64,000 bases of DNA from assembly GCF_032854445.1 (NCBI RefSeq), contig NC_088304.1, forward strand, positions 5,704,001 through 5,768,000, given 5' to 3'. Positions 1 to 13,200 of the stretch are shown here, in pieces (positions within the stretch are counted from its first letter, which is position 1; each line of letters begins with the position of its first letter). The position numbers and the translations under genes are program-made. Under the pieces are notes generated by a model. That model had not been told where the DNA came from and searched no databases. It saw nothing but the letters and a program-made list of their open reading frames with translations. This DNA comes from Liolophura sinensis (taxonomy: Eukaryota > Mollusca > Polyplacophora > Chitonida > Chitonidae).

Positions 1-1053
1 TTATGGCAACTCGTTAAAACACTAATTAAACCTGAAAGTAATTACGGTAATTAATGAAAGATTGCCTGTCTCTGCACCAGGTGTAGTTCATAAAAGATTT
101 AAGAGTGTGTGATTAGTCATTGACTCACCTGCCACGTACTCTAGTAAGAGAGCATTTTGGACAGGTACAAATTTAGGATGTATGTTATATCCGGTATTGA
201 GACAAAAAGAAAATTTCAAGCCTACATATTCTCAGGTGAAACATCCTAAACTGTTTGAGACAGTTTCAGAATATGAAGATATACAAAACTAGATATTTCA
301 AATGTAGAAGGCTCCCTGACGGTGAAAACATCCATCACAATCCAGCCAATGTAGTTTTGTCTCCAAGATAAGATTAAATGTGCATAAATTGCACTGAAAT
401 TTTCTCTTTCATATACGGAAAGGTTGAGGAATTAGGGTAGTTAAAAAAATACCGGGAAACAAACAGACTGGTCCATAGCTCAAGTCTAACCTGTGAACAA
501 AATTTCATTCAAATATCCATGGAACTTTCTTCCATAATGCTACTCGCAGACAAACAGACAGAAATAAACTGCAGTAAAACATAACCTGCATTGCCGAGAT
601 AAAAGCGTGGGAAATATTGCGTGATACATGTACTTTATCATATCTGATCTGCTATATGAGATTGCCATTTAGGATATATGACTCTTAGATGCTCATCATT
701 TCTCTTTGTATAAATATGACTGTATTCGCAGTTTTGGAATCAGATTTCGCTTTCTTTGATTCATTATAATATTATTTTATGACTGTATTTCACCTAAGGC
801 TTAGCACTTTTCAAGTCACCTTATATACATAGGGTCCACTTAAGAGTTTTTTGTGAAGTTTGATTCATTTCTTGTCACAAGAACTTAAAGAGTTGACCTC
901 AGAAGTATTATTTTAAAGCTTCTGAAACCGCCTTTTTGATACACCTATCTTTAGTTGAAACCTTATTTAAAGGAAACCTGTATCTTTCTCGGAGAGCCTT
1001 TTTTGTCTTTTTTGATGTCTTTCAGTTATGGAATTTTATTTCATTTTTGACAG
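1..1053. other. Intron or 5' flank of gene 1
   Basis: AT-rich with no exon recognised. A truncated copy of the TIR family described at 22641 lies near 318-437 in reverse orientation (GAGGAATTAG end at about 431-437). Confidence 0.5.
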
Positions 1054-1283
1054 ATATCGATAGAGTCACTCGGGTTTCCAGCAAAGCCTGAACCAGAAAA
1101 ACCAGCACAAACACCTCCTAAACCCCCAACCTCTCAAAAACGTAAACACGGCATTGTGAAGAAAGTTAGAAGACCCATAGAGAGGCCCCAGCCAGTGAAG
1201 AAGGCCCCAGAACCTGCTCCAAAGGCCTCATCACCTGAGCCAGAACCTGTAGAGACCCCTGTTTCCACAGAAACGCCTGACAG
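1054..1283 (+). CDS. Gene 1 exon a (Pro/Lys-rich)
   Basis: Acceptor TTTTTGACAG before 1054 and donor GTCAGT after 1283. It is open in one frame (76 codons plus 2 nt). The translation is rich in P, K, E and includes KRKHGIVKKVRRP and ASSPEPEPVETP. It starts in phase 0 with no Met, so an earlier exon is expected. Confidence 0.75.
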
Positions 1284-4200
1284 GTCAGTTCAGTGGGATG
1301 ATCTACAATGGCTATAGGACATGCTTTATAAAAATGCTCATTTTGTTACAAAGTTTACAGCACATGAAGTTCTAAGGAACAGATCTGGTATCAGTGTTCA
1401 AAACAATTTACAATGTAATGCATATTTGCAGTAAAGTTTGCCAGTTAGGTGTCTCCTATTTTAGTGGGAGATCACTTGGTCAGTTACTTTTAAGGTGTTT
1501 TGTTGGATGAGGCAGGCATGATGGCAAGAAAGATATTTTTGCTGCAGTGATTTCAGATGGGTATGAAAGTGCCTCTTAGGCTATACCCCAGTAATTGGCA
1601 ACATCACGTTTTTCATGCATGACAAAAATTGGGCAAACGTGGTAATGAAAATAACGTAACAAATTTGTCACTATAACGGTCTTCCATAACATGGAAAAGT
1701 AGGCATTACTCTCTAGTAAACTGCTTATAATTTTAATTTAATTTCTAAATTCATTATAATTAAGATTTAAGATCTAAATTTATTCAAAATTTAGATTGAT
1801 TCAAAATCTAAATTGATGTAAAAATCTAAATTGATTCAAAATTTATATTGGTTATAATTTAGATGTAAAAGTTAAGTTAATTTAAATCTAAATTGTTTTC
1901 AAGTATAAATTGATTTAAAATCTAAACTGGTTATTATTAAGCTTCAAAATGCAAAAGCTTAAGTACTCAAATGCTCATATTTGTTCATAGCTTCATATCC
2001 TGAGCATGAAGCACAGACCTGTAGAATATTTACACCAACTTTTGGAGAGATGAGTTTTAATTTCTGCAGGCACCTGTCAGATACACACTTGTGTCTGTGA
2101 TTGATGAGTTGGTTAATTATCATGACAATGTTGTACTGCCCTGTGCATGTAGGTCACGAAGTAGGGTGGGAATCACTCTGTGTGTGGTTTTAGGGTCAGG
2201 CCGTTCTGTCGGTAGGTGACCTGCTTCAGTATAAGCTCTTAACACCAAAGGCTTACCACTGACCAGTTAAGGTTTTAATAACACAGGCTTAATAACTACA
2301 CGGTATTTAACCTAAAATGTCACAACAAAAAGTGAATTTATAGACGCAACTATAGGTCCTGAAATATTATTTTTTGATGTTGGTATTTTTCCGGTTGGAT
2401 AACATTTCACCCTCCAAACAAAACACCTTTCTGAGATTAGCAAAACTATCACAATTAGGGTACAATGAGTAACTTAGTGGTGGGGAAAAGTTTCCAGGCA
2501 TGGGAATTTTCCTCCAGTTGGCTGATTTCAGACTTTTTGGTTTGAAATTTGAAAGACAAAAAGCAAATACTAGTAATTTCATCAAAATGGGTGATTGGTG
2601 ATATTATTTGGAGTTAGGGAGAGGTATTTTCAAACTGCCTTTAGAAACTTCAGGCTTTTTTCGGACCAGTGACTGTGTCTGTTTAGTTTCGGAAGTCAAT
2701 CAGTGAGGATTTAAACCTAAATAATTTTGTGCAATCTAATATACAGAAATACTGAGGTCGATGAAAGGAAAGCTTACAGATCAGGTTTTGATTATTTTGG
2801 ATAAGAAATAATTAATAGCCTTGTTTTACGTGTATTTCTGAGTAAACTTTTGTACCTGCAGTCTGTAAATTCAACAAGGTTATTTGTAAGACTGCATGTT
2901 TTATAACTTGTGATCCTTGTATATTTTATTCACATTTAGGCTACTTGTGAAAGGGAATACCTTGGGAGGGAAAATTGCTATTAATTGCCATATGGGTACT
3001 TGCTTAGTTGACCGTCTTAACCTAGACAGTTAATATTGAGGGAAGTAGGCTTCACCTTGAATTTAATTGTCTCTTACAAAGGTAAAAGTACTGTGAGTTG
3101 TTGACACGTCACGCTTCATTAAACACGTTTTATTAGATATTGGCATGTGGTCTGAAAGACAGGTACTAAAGAGGAAATTGGAAGTTTGAAAGTCCGTCTT
3201 TTTCTTGGAGGAACCAATAATGGGGCATAATGGGGCATAATGGCATCTTTGTCCGCGAGTTCACGCTCTATGGCTATGATTAACAACAAAGGAGAAAGTC
3301 CTGATGAATATCGCAAAGAGCCCAGCAGAGTGTTTGACAAACAGTGTTGCATGTAACAGTATTTCTTAGTGTTGAGTTACAGTTACTTTGTGTATAGTAC
3401 CGCTATAAGAAACACTTGATCAAACATTGTGAGACATGTCCACAGTGGGTCAGTTTAAACTTCAAACTTCAACGAGGTAAGTTATGTGAAGGGTAGCAGG
3501 CAGTAGTTGACGTCCACACTGAGTAGGAGGGTGTACACAGGTAGTATTGAGGTATAGACTACTATATAATGAGTATGGTGGGTTTCAATGTTCAATTTCC
3601 TCTACATTTTCAGGCCCTGACCTGGACATACATGGACAGGCAGACAAGCGTTCATTTATATCAGATTAATGGATGTCATTTAGAAAGTGTTCTATTTGGT
3701 TATAATTTTTATTATTATTGTTATTTTGTTTTATAAGTGCTGAAAATTGGCTGAGACAACTCCGGGTTTACCTCATCGCTGGACAATTTCGCCACACAAT
3801 TTTCTGACAATTTCGAAGAGCAAGAGCAACAGTGATAACATGTAATGTGTGAAACAAGTGCTAGAGTTTATACCATCACACAAAATTCTGGTACTTACGA
3901 TGACACACACCCAGGCACTCACAGTGTCCTTCAGATGGATTATCAGAAAAAAGTTGGAAGCAAAAGTTTGTGAGAAGTTTCCTCAAGACAGTATAGTTTT
4001 TGTCTCAGGTAGCTGTGTACAGGTGGATTATGCAGTCTCTAATCTAATTTGGGACTGTCAGTTGTTTTTGACACTGATTGATTGGTGCTAAACGCCATTC
4101 TCAAGAACTTCCCCACATGATGGCACAGGCCGTCAAGTTTGTGGGTGAAGGAAACCAGCATGCCCAGAGTAATTTTGAAGAGTGAGCTAGAGTGTAATTT

Positions 4201-7200
4201 GTATCTTTATTGGTGACTTGTAAGGAAGGCTTGATTAAAGCTTAATTAAAACACTGCATTTCACATAATGTTTAGTATATTTAAGTATTTTAAAAGCATG
4301 TAAAGGACGGGAAATAATATTTTCAATACCAACACTGAAGTTTATCAATCTTTACAAAAAAAAAACAAAAACAAAAAAAAAAACACTTAAGTGACCCAAC
4401 AGGGTGGATGAATCGGTCAGATTCAACCAAACCGTGTCTCACCATATATATATATATATATTTATACATAATATTGTGGAGGTTTAGTTTATATTGTGAA
4501 AGATTAGTTTAGTGCCATTTTAAGTTTGATGTATTTATGGTGGTTATAATTCGTTAAAACAGCTTGTAGATTTCTTCAAGTGATATTACATAAATTTATT
4601 TATTTACTTATTTGATTGGTGTTTTACGCCATACACAAGAAAATTTTACTTATACGTGTACGAAGGCGACCAGCATTATGGTGGGAGGAAACCATGCAGA
4701 ACCCAGGAAAACCCCAAACTATCTGTAGGTTGCTAAGAGACTTTCTCACGTACAGCAGATGGGAAGCCAGCATGAGCTGGATTTGAACTCTCAGCAACCG
4801 CATTGGTTATGTTACATAAAGTTTGCCTTCTACCAATACCTCTAGGGGTGAAACTAAGTGGGAAGTTCATCACCTACTTGCTAAAGGCCAGTAGTCTATG
4901 CTGGTTTCATCCACCTGTAAAGTAATGACAGCTGTTCCAGGAATCAACTGTTCCAGTAGAGTACATATTAAACTCCAATCAACTGATCAGTTGATCATTT
5001 AAATACTTCAGTAGTTCACCTGTAAACCATCCTTTTACTTTCTCATTCAGTTCTCATTATGAAATTATCATTAAATTTTAACCTTGTAATGCCATCAGGG
5101 TTTGTTCGTTTAGCAATCAGCTGTGTTAATTACCTGCCCACGTTACATGGGGCCGTTAAGACATTATTGATTGGTGTTATAAATACTGACCAGTAAATCT
5201 GCATGCCTGGTATGTTTGTTTTGTTGTCGTATCAGCTTTCATAAAAATCAATCAGGGAGGGTGTAGATGTGGGGGTATCTTTAACAGAATTAATCAACAC
5301 TAATGATTGACTCAGATGGCAGAAGTGGACAAAATGCTCAGTCTCTCAAAGGAGTGTCAAGTTCCCTAAATATCTACCTAACCACTCAATCCATTTCTTT
5401 TCTCTGTTTTTTTATTTTTATTTTTGGAGTGTTTGTGTATATTACAGCCCATGCAACAGCATCAGGTTTCGTTTTAATATGTGGCGCCGGAAATAGAACG
5501 GGAGATTGCTGAGAAATTTAGCAGGAAATAGTAAATATGCATGTAATGAAGGCCAAGTAAACAACTATGCCCTCTCATTAATATCTCTATCTGCTTCTGA
5601 GGAATGTTTTATAAGTTACCTGAAGTTTACCATTTTTCAGGTGACACAGTTTGCTTGATTCAGATTGATTCTGTCACCTTATAGGGCCACTCAAGAGTTT
5701 TTTGTGAAGTTTAATTAACTTTTTTGCCAAAAAATCCTAACTGTTGGCTTCAAAAAAACCATTTAAAGGCATTTTTCCACTTTTGAAAGTGCATTTTTAA
5801 GAGCCAAACTTTAGGAGAAATACAGTATTTCTGCAGGCAAATAAGAGTGAAGGGAAACACCTTTGTGAGTAAAACTACGAGGTTATTAAAGCTGAATTAT
5901 TGATACAATGCCTACAGGCATAAGATTTGTCCTCTTTTTGGAGGAATTCCTTTTTATTGATACATAAAATACATCAGAAAAATGTTAAGAATTTAATTCA
6001 AAATTGTTAAAAATGACAAAATTATGAATGTGATGTATAGTTTCCTTTTTTTTTCATCCCAATGTCTGTCTCATCTGTGTACCTATGATAGCTCATTTGG
6101 CTACATGTGCTGTGTGGATCTCTCCTCAGCCAATTAGCCCCTGACCAGTGTGGTTCCAGACTTAAATACCATTCTCTGGCTGGAATACTTTTGAGATTGT
6201 CTCCCAAAACTTCTTTCATAACGATATGCTAAAAGTAGCTCACAATAACACTGCAAAGTAAAAATACTTAGTGTTAGCATTTATCTATCCAGTTGTTGGA
6301 TATAGTGTAGCCTATAGTGACATCTTGAAGTCACCTTATGGAACCTCGGCCAGTTACCACTGAAGGTGTGATAATAGTATGAATGGGTTAACTGTTTATT
6401 ACCTCTAATGTTGATGCCTGAATCTGCTTTGGTCGTGTTTCAGCGAAGCACCCCCGCTTCCCAAAGCCACCGCTGTCATCCCTGATCTCCCCGTTCTCAA
6501 AAGCAAAGAAAAAACCAAGGCAGAGAGGAAACAGAGCCGAAGTAGACGGGCATTGATATTCAACACCAACGAGCCGTATATCAACCCAGAGCTCCTGGTG
6601 AGTACTCGGAGGAATCTTAGTCATCACAGGAAGGAAACTGATGGCTGTTTTCTGTCAGGAATCCGTACAGGTGTTCACACAAACCAGTGCTATTTGGTTA
6701 CAAATGGGTCACATGTGATGTGGTTACAAGGTCAGTCCTTCTGGTCAGTAGACCTTTCATTGTAATGCTGTTCTCAGGTTATCAACTGTTTCCAGGACAC
6801 TCAAAGGAGATTTGTTTTCGTTGTGTTATACACTACTATTGGTTTGAAGTATAATCCAGTAGAAGTTGGTTCCCAGACCTTTATTTATTTATTTATTTAT
6901 TTATCTTTAACTTAATATTAGTCTTTTTTTATTGTTTCAAACATTCTTATCACAAGTGGAAATGGGTTTTTAATGTAAAATAAATCATATATTTATTCTT
7001 ATTAATGGGAAAGTTGTAAAGCTGATTTATTTGTTTTCTCTGCTTGCCATTCATTAGTTGTCTTGTTGGAAGAAGTAGCCTTTGGCTCATGTCAACCAAC
7101 CAACGTTAAGTAAAGATTGTTCTTGGGGAATATGAGTTCTTGGAGTTTGACCATGGCTACACAATGTTTGGGATTGGACCATGGCCACACAATGTTTGGG

Positions 7201-10200
7201 GATTTGACCATGGCCACACAATGTTTAGGGGTTTGACCATGGCCACACAATGTTTGGGGTTTGACCATGGCCACACAGTGTTTGGGGTTTAACCATGGCT
7301 AAACAATGTTTGGGGTTTGACCATGGCTACACAATGTTTGGGGTTTGACCATGGCCACACAATGTTTGGGGTTTGACCATGGCCACACAATGTTTGGGGT
7401 TTGACCATGGCCACACAATGTTTGGGGGTTTGACCATGGCCACACAATGTTTGGGGGTTTGACCATGGCCACACAATGTTTGGGGATTTGACCATGGCCA
7501 CACAATGTTTGGGGGTTTGACCATGGCCACACAATGTTTGGGGTTTGACCATGGCTACACAATGTTTGGGGTTTGACCATGGCCACACAATGTTTGGGGT
7601 TTGACCATGGCTACACAATGTTTGGGGTTTGACCATGGCCACACAATGTTTGGGGGTTGACCATGGCTAAACAATGTTTGGGGGTTTGACCATGGCCACA
7701 TAATGTTTGGGGGTTTGATCATGGCCACACAATGTTTGGGGTTTGACCATGGCCACACAATGTTTGGGGTTTGACCATGGCCACACAATGTTTGGGGGTT
7801 TGACCATGGCCACACAATGTTTGGGGGTTTGACCATGACCACACAATGTTTGGGGATTGACCATGGCTAAACAATGTTTGGGGGTTTGACCATGGCCACA
7901 CAATGTTTGGGGTTTGACCATGGCCACACAATGTTTGGGGTTTGACCATGGCCACACAGTGTTTGGGGGTTTGACCATGGCCACGCAATGTTTGGGGTTT
8001 GACCATGACCACACAATGTTTGGGGTTTGACCATGGCCACACAATGTTTGGGGTTTGACCATGGCCACGCAATGTTTGGGGTTTGACCATGACCACACAA
8101 TGTTTGGGGGTTTGACCATGGCCACACAATGTTTGGGGGTTTGGCCATGGCCACACAATGTTTGGGGATTTGACCATGGCCACACAATGTTTTGCGGTTT
8201 GACCATGGCCACACAGTGTTTGGGGTTTGACCATGGCCACACAGTGTTTTGGGGGTTTGACCATAGCCATGCAATGTTTGGGGTTTGACCATGGCCACAC
8301 AGTGTACAAATATCTTATTTACTGGCAGTTAGAATTAATGCCTATCTCTGGTCATGGCAGGTAATTTAAGCTCTAGTCTAGTTCACCTGTACAGCTGCCG
8401 ATATAGGATCAGTGTGTTCAGATAATAATAGCATACCTGTGGGTATTTGCATTAACAGGAACAAATGGATTCTGATCAGAAACTGAAAAAACAAATGGAC
8501 AATCAACAAATCACCTGACAACGATGAATCTGCTTCAAAGGTAAAACCAATACGTAAAAATACATTCACTCACTCATTAGGGTATCTTATCTGAAAATCA
8601 TCAAAACCAACAAAAAAAGCAACAAACATTCTTTTGTTATATATCCTAAGGAACTCAGAGCAGTTTANNNNNNNNNNNNNNNNNNNNNNNNNNNNNNNNN
8701 NNNNNNNNNNNNNNNNNNNNNNNNNNNNNNNNNNNNNNNNNNNNNNNNNNNNNNNNNNNNNNNNNNNNNNNNNNNNNNNNNNNNNNNNNNNNNNNNNNNN
8801 NNNNNNNNNNNNNNNNNNNNNNNNNNNNNNNNNNNNNNNNNNNNNNNNNNNNNNNNNNNNNNNNNNNCAAGGCAGAGGAGGAAACAGAGCCGAAGTAGAC
8901 GGGCATTGATATTCAACACCAACGAGCCGTATATCAACCCAGAGCTCCTGGTGAGTACTCAGAGGAATCTTAGTCATCACGGAAGGATACTGATGGCTGT
9001 TTTCTGTCAGGAATCCGTACAGGTGTTCACACAAACCAGTGCTATTTGGTTACAAATGGGTTACATGTGATGTGGTTACAAGGTCAGTCCTTCTGGTCAG
9101 TAGACCTTTCATTGTAATGCTGTTCTCAGGTTATCAACTGGTTTCTCAGGACACTCAAAGGAGATTTGGTTTCATTGTGTTATACACTACTATTGGTTTG
9201 AAGTATAATCCAGTAGAAGTTGGTTCCCAGACCTTTATTTATATATTTTATCTTAACTTAATATTAGTCTTTTTTTATTGTTTCAAACATTCTCAATCAC
9301 AAGTGGAAATGGGTTTTTAATGTAAAATAAATCATATATATATTCTTATTAATGGGAAGTTGTAAAGCTGATTTATTTGTTTTCTTGGCTTGCCATTCAT
9401 TAGTTGTCTTGTTGGAAGAAGTAGCCTTTGGCTCATGTCAACCAACCAACGTTAAGTAAAGATTGTTCTTGGGGAATATGAGTTCTTGGAGTTTGACCAT
9501 GGCTACACAATGTTTGGGGTTGGACCATAGGCACACAATGTTTGGGGGTTTGACCATGGGCACACAATGTTTGGGGGTTTGACCATGGGCACACAATGTT
9601 TGGGGGTTTGACCATGGGCACACAATGTTTGGGGTGTGACCATGGCCACACAATGTTTGGGGGTTTGACCATGGCCACACAATGTTTGGGGGTTTGACCA
9701 TGGCCACCCAATGTTTGGGGGTTTGATCATGGCCACACAATGTTTGGGGGTTTGATCATGGCCACACAATGTTTGGGGGTTTTACCATGGCCACACAATG
9801 TTTGGGTTTGACCATGGCTAAACAATGTTTGGGGGTTTGACCATGGCCACAACAATGTTTGGGTTTGACCATAGCCACACAATGTTTGGGGGTTTGACCA
9901 TGGCCACACAATATTTGGGGTTTGACCATGGCTAAACAATGTTTGGGGTTTGACCATGGCCATACAGTGTTTGGGGTTTGACCATGGACACACAATGTTG
10001 GGGGTTTGATCATGGCCACACAATGTTTGGGGTTTGATCATGGCCACACAATGTTTGGGGGTTTGACCATGGACACACAATGTTTAGGGTTTGACCATGG
10101 ACACACAATGTTTGGGGGTTTGATCATGGCCACACAATGTTTGGGGGTTTTTACCATGGCCACACAATGTTTGGGTTTGACCATGGCTAAACAATGTTTG

Positions 10201-13200
10201 GGGTTTGACCATGGCCACACAATGTTTGGGGTCTGACCATAGCCACACAATGTTTGGGGGTTTGACCATGGCCACACAATGTTTGGGGTTTGACCATGGC
10301 TAAACAATGTTTGGGGTTTGACCATGGCCATACAGTGTTTGGGGTTTGACCATGGACACACAATGTTTGGGGGTTTGATCATGGCCACACAATGTTTGGG
10401 GGTTTGATCATGGCCACACAATGTTTGGGGTTTGACCATGGACACACAATGTTTGGGGTTTTGACCATGGACACACAATGTTTTGGGGTTTGACCATGGC
10501 CCACACAATGTTTGGGGTTTGACCATGGCCTTACAATGTTTGGGGTTTGACCATGGCCACACAATGTTTAGGTGTTTGACCATGGCCAACACAGTGTTTG
10601 GGGGTTTGACCATAGCCACACAATGTTTGGGGTTTGACCATGACCACACAATGTTTGGGGGTTTGACCATGGCCACACAATGTTTGGGGTTTGACCATAG
10701 CCACACAATGTTTGGGGTTTGACCATGGCCACACAATGTTTGGTGGGTTTGACCATGGCCACCACAATGTTTGCGGTTTGACCATGGCCACACAATTGTT
10801 TTGCGGTTTGACCATGGCCACACAATGTTTTGGGGTTTGACCATGGCCACACAATGTTTGGGGTTTGACCATGGCCACACAGTGTTTTGGGGTTTGGCCA
10901 TGGCCATACAATGATTTGGGGTTTGACCATGGCCACACAATGTTTTGGGGTTTGACCATGGCCACATAATGTTTGGGGTTTGACCATGGCCACATAATGT
11001 TTGGGGGTTTGGACCATGGCCACACAATGTTTGGGGTTTGACCATGGCCACACAGTGTTTGGGGTTTGACTATGGCCACACAATGTTTGGGGGTTTGACC
11101 ATGGCCACATAATGTTTGGGGGTTTGACCATGGCCACACAATGTTTGGGGTTTGACCATGGACCATGCAGTGTTTGGGGTTTGACTATGGCCACACAATG
11201 TTTGGGGGTTTGACCATGGCCACACAATATTTGGGGTTTGACCATGGCCACACAATGTTTGGGGTTTGGACCATGGCCACACAGTGTACAAATATCTTAT
11301 TTACTGGCAGTTAGAATTAATGTCTATCTCTGGTCATGGCAGGTAATTTAAGCTCTAGTCTAGTTCACCTGTACAGCTGCCGATATAGGATCAGTGTGTT
11401 CAGATAATAATAGCATACCTGTGGTGTATTTGCATTAACAGGAACAAATGGATTCTGATCAGAAACTGAAAAAACAAATGGACATCAACATATCACCTGA
11501 CAACGATGAATCTGCATCAAAGGTAAAACCAATACGTATAAATACATTCACTCACTCATTAGGGTATCTTATCTGAAAACCATCAAAACCAACAAAAAAG
11601 CAACAAACATTCTTTTGTTATATATCTTAAGGAACTCAAGAGCAGTTTACAAATATCAACGACATACATGAACATGTGTGTATTTTCTGGTCGTGCTTAA
11701 CCAGATTAAGGGCCACACCAATCTTATTTTTGTGTTTTATGAATTCCAAAAAGAAATTAAAAAACTCGCAAAGAAACCTTTCGATCTCCATGTTTTTATA
11801 ATCTTCCTGTTTTGTAGGATATCCTATAGTATAAATATGTCCGTAACAGGAAATATTGCGAGGACAATCCACATTTTCCACAAATTAGATATATATAAAT
11901 TAGTTATTTTCATACCGTCATCTGACATTGAGCTTTATTCTGCCTGTAAAACAACAACATAAGTTGATGTGGCCTAATTTAAAAAAAAAAGAAAAATTCA
12001 AGAATTAATTTTGTACTGGAAGTATCTGTACAGTAACTTTTGATATCATAGTACTTGTATCCAGTTTTCAAAGGATACACTTTTACCAGGTGTTATCATA
12101 ACCATTGTCTTACTGATGATGATTCTCTCTTATCCCCCCCCCCCCCCCCCCCCCCACCTCACCCACAGCCTGCATCTCGTGTCCATCCCTGGGCCCAGGG
12201 AAGACTGGCTTTATCCCAGCAGTCCAGCCGGTTTGAGCTTCCCATGGATATGAAGCTCTTAGAAAGTAAGTTTACCATGCTGTGTTGTGCCACAAACATC
12301 TCAGTCTCAGTCGCTAGTGGAAGTGGGGGTTTCCATAAAGCATTCATGCTAGACTGCTGGACTTTTGAAGTTTACGACATCGTGCTGACATCCATTTGTT
12401 CCGTGACATAGCAACGGTGAGGCAATTCAGAGCATGTTAACAGGAAAATTATCCACGAAAAACACGACTTACCTTTTACACGATCAAAAATAAATATGTC
12501 AAGAAATAAAATCGTCACTCATGGATATATGCCCACCCATGTTAAGGTGCACTGATTAGCCCTCACATGCCGTAAAGCAACAATGTCACACCACAAAGGG
12601 AAATAACCATGATGTTGTGATGTCAAAAGAAACATATTTGTATGCTTGAGTGCTGTCTACCATGTACTAACAAGAATGGAGTGGATGCTTGAAGGGAACA
12701 GTCTTCAGAACATTATTTACTTGCCTCGAAAAATGCACTTTTGTGGGTGAAATTTTAAGTCATTTAAGGTAATCCTCAGTTTTGTTGCATTAGGTGTAAT
12801 CTTTTACAAAACAGTGTAAGTAACAGCTACGAGTGGCAATAGCAACTCTGACCTAGGCTAAAATGGGCTTTGTTCCCTTACAATGAATGAGCAATAAGTT
12901 GACAGCTTGCCCATAAAGCATGCTGCCAGTGGCAGCAATACACAACAGATTTCCTCACTACGGTATTGCCCACTCTATCCACATTTTGGTGGTATACAAG
13001 TAATTCTGCATATCTCAGATGTGAAAAGGAGATTTCATGGTGTTTTGGGGGCATGTTTTATGGCATTTTGGGGGTATATTTTCTGGTGTCTATGGGCATA
13101 TTCTATAGTGTTGGGGGACATATTTTACAGAGTTTTGTGGGCATATTTTATGGCATTTGGGGGTATATTTTATGGCATTTTGGGGGAATATTTTCTGCTG

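Larger units (their letters stand above)
6516..8667. repeat. Duplicated segment, left copy
   Basis: Matches 8868-11649 end to end: exon b end, intron, 28-bp array, exon c and following intron. Copy lengths are 2152 and 2782 bp, and most of the difference is array length. Both copies abut the N gap in dovetail order. Confidence 0.9.
8868..11649. repeat. Duplicated segment, right copy
   Basis: Partner of 6516-8667. The flanks of the array are nearly identical (for example CCAACCAACGTTAAGTAAAG at about 7099 and 9447). Scattered single-base indels separate the copies. Confidence 0.9.

Noticed and set aside
3849-4091. 80-codon + ORF in a gene 1 intron
   Set aside because: No splice sites in phase with neighbours and no recognisable motif; compatible with chance.
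7092-8309. Several overlapping minus-strand ORFs up to 196 codons (repeats of HGQTPKHCVAMVKP type)
   Set aside because: They are produced by the stop-free 28-29 bp minisatellite read in shifting frames, with no start context, splice structure or non-repeat sequence.
10038-11251. A 337-codon and neighbouring minus-strand ORFs
   Set aside because: Same minisatellite in its longer copy. Units of 28 and 29 bp shift the frame, so no constant protein is encoded.
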